From assembly GCA_000469685.2 (NCBI GenBank), contig LS997563.1, positions 31,801,968 through 31,865,967 on the forward strand: 64,000 nucleotides of DNA, read 5' to 3'. The stretch is from Haemonchus contortus. Lineage: Eukaryota; Nematoda; Chromadorea; Rhabditida; Trichostrongylidae. The translations under genes and the position numbers were made by a program. Below are positions 9,530 through 22,200 of the stretch, one piece after another; positions within the stretch are counted from its first letter, which is position 1; each line of letters opens with the position of its first letter. The notes under the pieces were generated by a model. That model was given only the letters and a program-made list of their open reading frames with translations, made no database searches and was not told the origin of the DNA.

Positions 9530-12500
9530 AGCTTCATTTCATACTGCCACTAAATTTTTAGTGTACAGTAGTTTGGACGCACACTGTACAATCTGACAAG
9601 GCCATCTTGAACCTTATTTCTCATCGTACCTTCGATTGGCTATCCTCAGTAGTTACCGGCAATGAGTAGTAAATAGTGGGTGGCAGTAGCTAAACTTTAC
9701 TGATTTCAAAGTACAGACTGCCAGATCTCTTTAGTGGAGGTAAGACGGGCAGGATCTATGCAGTGGGAACCCCTGCGTATATGCAAATGCTCCGGTCAAT
9801 GCTGAAGCCTACTGTCAACAGCAGAATCACGTCACCAGCAAGTTGTAAAATAAACAAAGCCGAATCTATGTGTTTACTTCTTCGTGATAACTTTCGACGC
9901 CACATTACGAAAGGAACTCAGACGAAAAAAAGCTGAAGTTTGCTTAGACGAAGCACTTGTATACAATCTATAGCCCTGAGTTCGCATTAATGCGCTATCA
10001 GTATCAAGTCAAAAATGAATAAGTAAAATCAGGGAAACGGCTGTGGTACTTCAGCGATTTCAGCACGGCCTGGTAACCATTTCACCCTTTTACTGTGAGA
10101 GTGGCGGGACTTCGTTTTGACGGATTACGATCAGAAAGTGAATGCGAAATTTGATGGAAAAACATGCAATGCAGTTAGAACAGCGAAAAAGAGAAACGAA
10201 CGAAGTTCAGAGCAAATTTAATTGTAAGGAAAAGCCGATACAGGGCTGATTTGGTGCAGACGGGAAGTGCGGCTGACCTCTTATGAAAGTAGAAGGGAAG
10301 CGTTCTTCATGGATTTGAAGTATGAACTCTTCTTAAATGAGGATGTCCCATCATTGAGCTGTCTCGTTTGGAATGCGATTGCCCATTCAGTCCCTCTTCT
10401 TGTTAGAAAAGGCGTTTAAATGCTTATTTGCGCTAACCTGACGCCAGTCGTTCTATGATATGGCCCAGTATTTGCAATCACTTAGACAAGTGGTTCAGTT
10501 TCTACTAATAAATAACTGAGCTCAAAGAATGAAGATCGAGGCTGTCTGGGACGAGTGTCGATGCGTGACTGAATCACCAAATCGTGCCTGTTGAAACAGT
10601 GCCACTCAACCCTAGCTAGTCTCTGCTCGGAATCCACCAGCCTCCGAAAACATAATACTTCTCGGCGTAAGATGTTCACAGTGCTCTCTAGAGAAAAAGC
10701 GCTACCAACAGGGTACCCGGCTCACCTCATACATCTGGGTGGAACAAACTCAGGAGGTCGAGTAATAATAGTTGTGATTTCATAATGGGTTTCATACTGC
10801 GCTCATGCTGGCTATTAATATTAGAAAACCTCTCCTAATTCCCCATCACCTGGCCTCGAAATTGCCCTTGAAGTACTTTGGACATTGGACGTGAAAAAGG
10901 AGGCAAGCTCCCATTGTAAAGCCGCTCAGTTTTTGATAACAATGGTCCCAGATGTGTTGCTACATTTGAAGAATCTCAACTGCCTCTCAGCTGACTAATT
11001 TGTTCATCAATGGAACTTTTTGGTGTTGATTAATTTGTGTGGTTCTTCTTTCATATGAACCAGTAGCTTCTTATGTCTTTATGTTGTGAAATTGTCTGTC
11101 TGTTCCGAATCCCCTTGTTTTGTAAGATGACTGAGATGGAAAACACCATGGTTGAAGTGCATAGCAGGAATCTCAGCGTGTTAGTAGCGATAACTCTAAC
11201 TCAGCATTAACTATTCATGATGTATACTGCGTTACAGTAGCTCCAGCTAATCGATAGCGATTTGTAGTGCACCCACCGAATAATCAAAATTACCTCTCTT
11301 CTGCAGTTGGCCTACTGAACTGTTGGGGAATAGTATGATATGGTGAGGACTCAGGTCTGTAATATCCGTCGATAATGATTATAACCAACGATCTTTTGCG
11401 TTCATAAGGCACCATGAGCCGATTTAGAAGCTTTATTACATGATATCACCTCAAACGGAGGCGTCAGAACACTCACGCCAGCTTGACTCGCTGCTCATCT
11501 TAGTTCCTGCTCGCTGAAGGATGTTCCATTGCTATCTCTGATAGTTCACGCAGAGCACTAGCTTTTTGATCGGTTCATCGGTGTACCTGTATGTTTATCT
11601 GTCCGTACATAAAATGCATGTACGTGGAGTTAGCAGAGCGATATGAAAAACTCAACGCTGACAGGATTTGAAAGCAAATTTGCAGAGGCATATGTGACAC
11701 CAGCGATGTGGTAGAAACTTGTCACTGTGATATCATTCGATATCGACTAATATGGATTTGTAATTTTACTGACTGTGTGATCGGAGTTGATCCTCTCTAA
11801 TATATAGTAAGCAGCTCCAGAGAATCGAGAAACTGGAATAGAACTTCATATCACCGACATCGTTTAATCACCCGTATGACGTGTCGTTCTGTTAATCATC
11901 ATTTTGCTCCAGCGGGAGCTAGTAGAATCTTCATTCGTACATATCTGTCGAGAGTCAGTGTACATAGTCCAGTGGACAGCTTTGCTCTCTTGCTCGAGAG
12001 GCATACAGGATTCACACCTTCCGTCCAAACCGTTTGTAAAGGAAACTGACCATCTGAAGCGCTGGGGCTCGAAGCGTTGCTACCAGCGTTTTCACCATCA
12101 TTGATGTTCATGATACGGCCTGGGCTACTTAGTATGTTACCTGGTTCCACCACAGATGCAAAAGAGCCGTTGTCAAACTCGCCTGAGATAGTATGAACCA
12201 TAAGACTGCCTCACCTCGTATTAGACGCCCATGTTATGTTTTGTGTTGTATGGGTGCTGCCAGTAACTCATTATCTTTTGAAATTTACTCCTGACTGTTT
12301 CTATCTCACTTTACCGTGGTTCTCCATACACTACCATTATCGTAATCATTGAAACATTTACGGACGGAGACAGACCGACATACCGATCAAACAAACTGGC
12401 ACACCGAGTTACTGTTTTATAATACAAGACGGTATATGATAGGAAGAGTGGCAGATGATACAATAGCAGAGGAAAGGACTGATCAGAGTCATGACCTTAT

Positions 12501-13240
12501 AAAGAAGATACAGCTCGATAGTGATAGCGACCAGATTTCCCATTAGCACTGGCCTCGGCCAATAGTTCATAACCAAGTGTATAAGAGTGCAAAAGTGTAA
12601 AGGTCAAGAATTACCACTTCTGGTAACGGTCTCGTCACCATTCGACGGCATCTGTGGATACCGTACCAATCTTCGGACTCATAATCAAATTGCCGTAGAA
12701 ATGTCGCTGTGTCAGTAGACACAAAGAATGGGCAGGATAGATTCATGGTGGATGATCACTATTAGTTATGATCAAGGGGATAGATTAAGTCTGCATAATC
12801 ACAATCACAAGCATTAGCAAACGTCGAATTCCATTGACGGGCCTCAATCCTTTATGAATCGAAGTTGTATCATCCGCCTTCCCAATTCCCCTTCGAAGAC
12901 TCAGAAACGAGTATTTGGTACTGGAAGATAGCCCTCTAGGTCAGTAAGGCTTATCGACTCTGTCACATTTAAAGGGATCTCTGCAACGTATATTCATATT
13001 GCACGAGGACTTAGAACAAAATTTTGCAACTCTCACGAATAGTGTAATGTTTATTTAGCATCCCTTTTCTTTTTTCTACTTTGCTAATAGTAAGAGCAGA
13101 ACTCTCATAGAGCTTTAGTTTGTGACGGGACTACACACTTCCTCTCTCTTCTTCATTCGAACTCCTTTTCGATTTTTTTTCCTTGGCACAAGTTGTTTTT
13201 GTCAATCATCTGCTAAAGAGTCGCTGTTTTCGCCGACTGA
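9530..13240. other. Gene-poor stretch upstream of the metallopeptidase gene
   Basis: No gene was recognised. The longest frame is 11,899-12,201 on the minus strand (100 residues, Ser/Asn-rich middle), without motif or supporting splice sites; I do not call it. The last kilobase should include the peptidase promoter, but I cannot point to specific elements. Confidence 0.45.
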
Positions 13241-13257
13241 CAGGATTATTTAGCGAA
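13236..13257 (+). promoter_or_regulatory. Possible trans-splice acceptor ahead of the peptidase start codon
   Basis: A pyrimidine-containing tract followed by CTGACAG at 13,243 lies 14 nt before the chosen ATG. Nematode messages are often trans-spliced to a leader at such a site a few bases upstream of the start. There is no direct evidence of use. Confidence 0.35.
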
Positions 13258-16200
13258 ATGACGATTGCTGAGAGGATGCAAACTGAAACTGAGGGAAATC
13301 ATGGGTCGAAGGCAAGTTTTTTTTGGCTGCAGTCATGCAAACGACCAAACACGCAAATCCCTCAGTCAACAGAGGTTTCCGGATTGGAATCATGCCTCGA
13401 ACGTTGGCTTCTTGAACGCGATTTTCAAATTAGTATAATTTTAGAAAGTGAGAAGGCAGGGGCTGAAGCTTCTACAAGTACTTTCACAAATTTGATAAGC
13501 ACCTAACCATTTTGTACATTTAGGGAACTGCACGATGGTGGCGCGGGCGAACTCCCCTCGAGAGGATTTTATTGCCTATTTTGGTGTTTTTCATTTTACT
13601 TACAGTGGTGCTCATAGCAGTGGTCTTGAATATGGATAGTAGACAACGTCAGTTTTCGAAGTTTTGTCGTTCATGTTCTTCAGTGGACTCATAAAAGACA
13701 AGCCAAAGAGGTGTTTCCAGGCGATAGGATACACCCCTCTACTGTAGAAACAACAAGAGAAAGAAACTTCTCATCCACAACGTGGACGCCCCCTCCACCA
13801 ACAACACCGGCGGAGCCACCGGTCTGCACGACGATCGGCTGTGTACGAGCTGCCAATAATATCGTACGTTTGAACGAATTGTGTGAAATACTCTACAGCA
13901 TGTTGAAAAATTAGAATACACTAAAAACACTAGTTGGCTAGGCAAATCTATTCCTAATAGTTTGTGAATCTGCTTTGGAAGCTCCAATATAGTCTTTAAA
14001 GGCAGATAAATCATTGAACCATCCATTTCATGAAAACAGTTTATTTCTGGGCAACGGTGACTTATGTGTGATAGCATATGATCGGTTGCAGATAAACGCC
14101 CTGAACACATCCGTGAATCCTTGCGAAGATTTCTATGAATTTGCTTGTGGCTCTTGGAACGAGGATCACCCGATACCAGATGACATGTCAGCTTTCGGAA
14201 CTTTCTCGTTCGTCAGGGAGCAAGTTCGGCAACAACTACGAGGTAGTGACTTTTATCGAGCAGAGGTTTTTTTTCCAATCCATTTAAGAAAGGGCGGAGG
14301 TAGTCTACTAACTAGTAGAGGGCTATCACACACGTGATTCGGGATGAATCTCAGATCGATACTCTCCCATACCGACCAAATTTCCATCTCTGCAAACTAG
14401 AATCACACCAATCTGGCAGGATTAAACCACCAATATACACATCGTTGACCACCGAGCTTCATTGCATAGGCTACATAAGCATTCTGAGTGGAGCAGACAT
14501 TGTATTTGCGTCATGGCACGGATTGGATTTCTACGTTAATAGGCAAGTATGTGCATCAGGAAGCAGATATCTGCAAGAGATTTGTATCGGGAAGCAGATA
14601 TCTGCATTTGTTCGCATCGTGACTGTTAACGCGTCCAATGAGAACCAAACGCGGGGCACATTCCAGAGACCCAAAAAAGGGATTGAAAAGCCGCAAAGAC
14701 CTTTATACTTTACCAAGAAAGCGGCAGAAATTTGTCGTTACCCAGAAGGAACGGGAGAAGCAAACCTGTATTTTGCAAGATTTTGAAAAACAAGGCTTTT
14801 GATAAGAAAAATTTCATTAATTTGAGGGCTGCTGTATGTGCAAGGTGACAAAATTGCCTTTATCCTTTAGCCTCCTCTTTCCGTTTTACGGAGTGTACAT
14901 TTCTTTATTCATATTATTATATAATACTTCTCTGGATAAACATTGTAACGTCCTTGCATGTCCTTCTAAGATACACAATTGCATAATTGCTGAGGTAGTG
15001 GGATGGAGATGAGCTTGAACGCTCACATGTCAAGGACGCCTTCTTCCATAAATTTTGAGATGAACCCATCGAGCTAAGCATTTGGACGAAAAAAGCATGA
15101 CAAGAGACTTCCGTGTTCGTCTACTCATTTATCTCCTGCTTGCTTACGTAGTTAGGCGCTAAAAAATGATGGAAGATGGGGGAAGATTCACTGCAAGGGA
15201 CCAGTCTTGCTCGAAATAACAGTACTGATCACTTGATGTATAACCTGTGTTTTCAGTGACAACTAATGTTCATAATCGCTTCAAATTTCAGTACTATTGG
15301 AACAGGAAGTAACGTCTCAGTCCGTTTCCATTAACATGGCCAGAATAGCCTACAAAACCTGCATGAACAAAACCCAACTGGAGGAGCTGAAGACAAGGTA
15401 AATTAGACGAATACGCTGAGTGCTCCATGTTTTGAGACAAGCGCTTCCCTTGTTTTTTTTTCTGTCAGAAATATGTTGTTAGTGTTCCCTGTATGATGAT
15501 GAAACGTACAGAAGAAAGTGACTTGGAAACGGTCTCACCTAAATTGGCAGTTTCGTGAAATGAGAAATTATTCTTGCAAATTGGGAAACCCTAAATTCTG
15601 ATAACTAGTTTTTGAAGAGTTATCTCCACCCATTTTAATCGCAACTAGAAAATATCTGAGAGGAACGTTCCCTGGGCACCGTAACTCCATGAGGAATGTT
15701 GTGGTCAAGATACAATGAAACTATTCCCACAGACTAGATCTAACGTTGAGCAACAGCTGAAAGACACGGCTGCCGCTTTGTCCCAAATCTTGGTTAGCAA
15801 AAAGTAAGAAGTCGTCGGTTTTAGTGGTACGACAATTTATTTAATTTCAGCTTACTTTTTGAAACGTTATCGGAGCTTGGTTCCTGGCCACTTCTGCAGA
15901 CGAGTTGGCAACGGGATACGTTCGATCTGACAGGTAGGTTTGCTTAAATGAACTATTAATCTTGATTGACTCAACATATCATTGCAGATCTGATGGCGAT
16001 CGCAAGACGTGACTATGGAGCCGAGTCGTTCTTTCAGATATACATCTATGCAGATGCGAAGAACACTTCAAGAAATACTCTATTCGTGAGTGGTGAACAA
16101 CGAGACGGCAGCTTTTCAGCTCATATAAGGATGTCTAGGTTGATCAAGCTTCTCTATCACTCGGCAGAGGGGCACGAGACTACTATCTGAACAACACCAT

Positions 16201-19200
16201 GTTTGCAAACCATATGCAAGCATACAGAAAGTATTTTTTCGAGGTAAGACGTTGCGTGCTCCGTGACCAAGGTCAAGTAGCAAAACGTTTATTACTGCAG
16301 CTGGCTGGTAAAAAAGAGTGAACGGTCTGAAAGTTATTGGTTTATCTAATGTGCGAAGTGGCTACCGTTTTTGGGAGAAGTTGAACTTATGGGTTTTATT
16401 ATCGGCAATGTTGCTAAGTTCGGAATAAGTATATCTAAAGGTCTACTACCCCATGGACTTTGTGTAGAGAGGTGGGGTGGCGTTACTTCTCCCCGAGTCT
16501 TAAAGCGGCAGTGGTTCCTCGTCGGGAACCATATCCTTCCACTGGGGCTTCGAATCTTCCATATCTTCCCTATTCAGTTTTAAGAAAAATCACCGAGGGA
16601 TTTTGATATGTCAGTAATGCATATGTATATAAAATAGCGATGGTCAAGTTTATGTAGAAGGAAAACTAACCCACTAGAAAAGACGTTGAAAAAGCGAATT
16701 CAGATTGTGAAAATCCTTCAAGAAGATGCCAACGTCCCTCATAACAAGTCGTCGGTTGAAGCCAATATTGATGCGGTTATTGCTTTCGAGAAGAAGTTGG
16801 CTGAGGTGAGTACAACCATTATCGTACTACTTCATTGTAAAACATGTATGGCTATACCGTATAATGGTAGGTGATTACAGTATAACCATCACCATGTAAT
16901 ATAAATAATGTACTAAATAATATGGTGGAGATGGTGTAGGGGCAAGTAGCGCACTATATCACACGCGTGGTCAAAGGTTCGAATCGCGGATCGATGCCCG
17001 CCTAGGCTAACCGAGCCTTTCATCCCTCCGGGTTCGCTGAATTGGTACCAGACTCGTCTGGGAGGATAAAAGCACTGACCTGTACATCAGCTGGCCACCG
17101 CAAGTCATTGTATAGGCCACATACGCACTCATTACCCCACTACGATTCTGAATGGAAGTCGAGGGCGCATCCCTCAGACGGGATTGATTGACGCCAAGAA
17201 CTTTGTCCTTTTATTAAATAATATATATAATAATATATAAAGTATATATATATAATAACCATACGTATGTGTTTGATTATAGTTGTATAGTACGTGTTTG
17301 TGCGAGAATCGATCGATCTCGATCAATATCAGTTTATTCTGTGGTTGGCCATATATTCATAAGATAGCTCTTTTTGTACGTAGAGTATCCGAATTCCAAG
17401 GGAATTCGAAGGTGCGATGAGGACTTTGCTGTTAAGCAAGGATTAACGATCGGTAAATTTTAATCGATATCGATTTGCAGCCGAATCGACCTACTATTAA
17501 TTGCTCTTTTATCTGACAGGAGCAGCCCAATAGGGAGAAAGTATTATATGTCATATCTTACAGTATGGCACATTACTGTCCTCAGGTAGCGATCCGAACG
17601 GACGTCCTGTAGATAGGGTAGTGAATGCCATCCATACTTTACAAAACTAGTAGATTGCAGATCGTCGTTCCCGAAGACGAGCGTCGGAATAGCACAAGGC
17701 TATACAACAAAAGAGTCATGGCTGATTTGTATGACTATATGGATGATGTGAGTTTCCTCTTAAATAAAAGTTCCCTTCAGATTCCAGTTTCTTGAAACAA
17801 TCATATCAAAACGGACGTCGAACTTAAAAGTGTTCAGCCGATCAAGCATAAATAATCGTGAAGCGCGGCAAAGGCACATTTCACATACAAAATGTTTCTG
17901 AGATTTCTCCTCTGAATGAATTTTTGACCACAATGATAACCTAAGGAACACTGTCAGTTCGAAAAACGGCCGAGATAAGGTATAGGGACCTCTGAACCGC
18001 CGTAGTCGGCATACATACCCAAGGTGAACAGAATCTCAAGGTTTGTGAGGGTAGAGGTTCCATCATTCGCACCGGAATCCATACCCTACAGGCAGTTAGC
18101 TGTGTGCAATGGCGCACAAATTTGAGTAGATCATACCCTTCCCATGCAACTTCTGTAATCACATTCTCGTCCGGCCCCTAACTTTACTTCTTTTCGGAGC
18201 TCTATTTTTCTCTGGATGCACCGATTTCCCCCGTTTTCATCTTCACTTTTGCGTTATGCGGGACTATTACTTCTATTATCGTTCGAAACTAAATAACCCA
18301 AAACTGCCGCGAGCTTTGCCTTCAGAATTTGGACTCATTCACATTCGGGTCAACCCTTTGCATAGCTCTATAATATAAAAACCCTTTCCGTGGCCAAGCA
18401 TTTCTGTAGGCGAATTTCTGAGAATTTTTCCGACTATTTAGAAGTCTGAATTTTGCTTTTAATCAATTTTCAGGTGAACTGGGTAACGTACTTCCAACAA
18501 ATCGCTCCATCAGAAATGATCGGAATGTTCAACAATGAAACCGAAATCATTGTGGCGGAGATTGACTTTCTAAGAAAGGTCCGTACCGGTTCGGAATCTT
18601 GAACAGACGCTCTCAAATAACTTTACGTAGTTTTTATCCTATTAATAGAGCGTGCACAATTTTAGGTATCGGCCCTCATTAAAGATACTGATAGCGAGAC
18701 ACTCGTGAATTATATCATTTGGCGAGTGGTACAAGCAAGTGTACGATTCCTCGACGAGCGATTCGAGAATATCAAACAGGTTGCTATTACTGGCAAGAAA
18801 TGTACTCCTTTATTTTGAACTTTCAGGGAATCTTTCTATCAGAAATGAAAAAAGGCGAGATAAGGTCGATAAGCGGCGATAATCCTTGATCTAGTGTCTT
18901 TACTCCTCACTTTAGGTTGCCGTGCCGGCAGCGACGCCTAGCTCCCGCTATAGGTGAGCATCGGGGTTCGCCGGTTTAGGAGGGGCGTCGAGTCGGCGTG
19001 GGGATCCTACCGGGGTATTACGCGGCGAGTGCTCTCACCCCTTGCCACGCGGGATTTTGCTTTGGTCCTCACAACCCTCCTGCACCCAACCATCGCGATA
19101 CGCGAGCGATGTTCTAACCAATAAGCAAGCTAACTTACATCAATCAACCTGGATCTCACGATGTGTGTGCCGACTACGATATGTCGCAACTGACACAATA

Positions 19201-22200
19201 TATTTATATGAGTGCTTCATGTATACGACAGCGTAGATTTGAAAGAGAAGAGATAATGAAAATACGAATTGTATTAAAAAGGGAATAATAAAATATTACT
19301 ACGACAATGGTCAAATAAGCTACGTGTCACGAGGGTCAAACCCAGGGCGTTACGAATTACGAGGAGAGCCTCGGTTTGGAACCGCTCTGCATCTTCGGGC
19401 TTCCACGTACGCATCGATCACTATGTTGCTGATCTTATCGCGTTATCTCGACATTGAAAGAACTTCAATAGCAGGGCAAAGTTGCGGCGACTCGGCGGCG
19501 ACAGACGTAGACATTGGTGTTTTACAGGCCAGAGCATGCGTCTACTCTAGCCGACGCGCTGACGCCGATACGCAGTTCGCGCAAGGACCCCGCGTAGCAG
19601 TGTCTGCGCGTCGCCTCTACGAGGCGGGCGTGACTCTTCAAGAGATCGGGCGGAAGCCACGATATACAGTTGCTCAAAAGTATTCGGCCAGTTTTCTCCT
19701 CTACTGAGCTCGGCATTAGCGCTCGTACACATTGGACATGGCAAATGATCGGACTGCAGGGTAATAGTGGCAAGTATACACAGTACACCCGTGCTACACA
19801 TATTGAAATTTCGCATGATTACATCAAGTAGGAAAGGAGTTATGACTGAAAAGTACAACTGAAGAAGTATTTACCTGAAGACTTCCGAGCGCTACTGTTA
19901 GTGGTTCACAGAGTTATGAGCATTTATGTTTGCGAGGATTCTAGGGATCCTACTGCATGGCGGTGTACTAACCCAATTTGCCGGACAATTTCCAAAAATA
20001 GCAATACTTCTGGTCATTACATTAACGGGGTTTACCAACTATGGTTATGATGGTTTATGATGAGCCTCTGGTTTTTCGCTGTGATAGGCCTTTTCTGGAG
20101 CCTTTTTTGAAATTCGAGAAAATGACGTCGACCACTTTTTTTCGAGGAGTTAAGTTTCACTGGAATATGTGAGAGCGCTCAATCAAACGTAGATGTAGAA
20201 ACCGATCTGGCGTATCGGGCTCAGGCTCTCACTCCTTCCTTCTGGTTTCTTCTGGAAGTAAAGGGAGAAGAATAGCAGGGAGGAGCTTGCATTTTTCATA
20301 CATTCGCGAGTTTTAGAAGGATGAGCTGCTTCGATTGCTTAATAACGCTAATCTAATGCTTAATCTTGACTTTCAGCGAAAACAATGGAAATACTCATTT
20401 TTGTGATAGGATTGCTGTGATTCTGAATTATTATTTATGGATGTGGAAACAGTTGTGTATGAGTCTTAAAATGAACAATGTTGAAGGACTTCTCTCGAGT
20501 GATGACCGGTCAGCAGCAGAGATCGCCGAGATGGAAAGATTGCGCTCAAGTGCCTAGCTCGGTTCGGATTTTCATAAGTGGGAAACAAACTTGTATTATA
20601 TTCCTCATTTTTAGGTATTACCGTTGGCAGCAGGAGCAATTTATGTTCAAGCACATTTTGACTCTGAAGATAAACGAGAGGCTCTGGTAAGAATCGTTAT
20701 GGTTCCCACGGAAATTACAATTATTGATAACAATAATATATGACTTAATCAATGATGGCTTCGATACTCAAGTGTTCGCCGATGTCAAAGAAGTGAGGTA
20801 ATCTCCAAACCAGGAGTCTCGCACGGCTATAAATTTCGTTTACTGCAAGAGGAGTAGGGCGTGAGACTGATTGACATATCATTCATTCTGCAATCCAGCA
20901 ACCACCTCTTTGAGTTCTTTTTGAAAGCGACGGTTGCGCTCTGCCCACGCTCCGTCCCAATGGTAAATAGCCAGGCGGCGGTCAAGCCGACGCAATTTGT
21001 CGGTGTTTTACACCACGCTTTCCACACTCAGTCACTCTCCAGATGGGACCACTTAGTCTTTTGGTCCCTGCATCTTATGGCGTTTCGTATAAGTGTTGCT
21101 GTCTCCGCCCTAACGATGACCTGTTCCCACCTATACGAACCTGTACACTGCGTGCTCTCGGCAAGATACTGAGCTGGACCACGACAACGTCGAACGATGA
21201 TGAGAGCGATGATGCAATGACAGAATCAAACTCCAAAGTCGACGACCGACCAGCTACGCGGCATCCTCTCATTTCTTGCCAATCATCGTACCTTACCGAC
21301 GGAATCTCTGTGCGCGCAACGCCAATGTCCTTTGAAGTCAGCCGAATAATAGAGACGCATTTTGATGCGTATGTGCGGTAGTGGGTATGTTGAACAAACT
21401 TTGAGCTGGCATTGCAGCCTTCTAAGCTCTTTCCCCTTCTCTAACACAGAAGCTTCTATTATAGTAGAAAATCTGCACATTTAGTTTCATTTCTAATTAT
21501 GCTCCTTATGTATTGATCCATAGTTAACAGCGATTTTAGGAGATGATCGGCAAACTGCGCGAATCTTTTGCGGACTTGGTCGAGCACAATGATTGGATGG
21601 ATGAGTCCACGAAAAAGACGGCTATTGAAAAGGTGATTACAAGAAGCGGAGAATTGTTTCATTCAAAATCAGAGCATACGCAGGAGCATACGTGCGATTG
21701 CAATTCAACCATTCTCTCAGAGGAAACCATTATTCACTGACTTTTGAAAAGTGATCACTTAAATGTACGAACAATTCTGGAAAATTCATAAAACAATTGG
21801 TGCACCGTACTTCAGGCGAATTCTATGATTAACAACATTGGCTATCCGAATATCACCAACGACATATCAAAGCTTGACGATCAGTACAAAGAGGTGCGTT
21901 CCCATATTCAACTTTGTTCCGCGACACTTGAACGCAACACGAATTATGTTTCAGCTCGTTATCCTCCCCGAAGATACTTACTACTCTTTGATGAAAAAAG
22001 CTGTCGTTTGGATGCAGAAAAAGGAATTCCGAAAACTGTTGAAACCCTTCGATCGTCATGAATTTGATGTCTCCCCGGCTGTAGTCAATGCCTTCTATTC
22101 TCCCGAGAAAAATGCCATAAGTGAGTGAAGCGATTACTTCCGAGCTTGCCTCTTCTCGAGATGAGAGGAATTTGGCTGTGGCATCTCTACTGTAAAATAA

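Noticed and set aside
11899..12201. 100-codon minus-strand Ser/Asn-rich frame
   Set aside because: No motif, no neighbouring exon and an equally open frame opposite; not enough to call a gene.
14334..14786. 150-codon plus-strand frame in intron 4 of the peptidase gene
   Set aside because: It includes a SINE fragment, lies between two well-supported exons and has no in-phase splice sites or family motif.
16930..16995. Possible tRNA gene (A and B box)
   Set aside because: No cloverleaf could be closed and the sequence continues into the SINE body.
19324..19707. 127-codon plus-strand frame in intron 12 of the peptidase gene
   Set aside because: GC-rich, no motif, and its C-terminal part is the end of a MITE.
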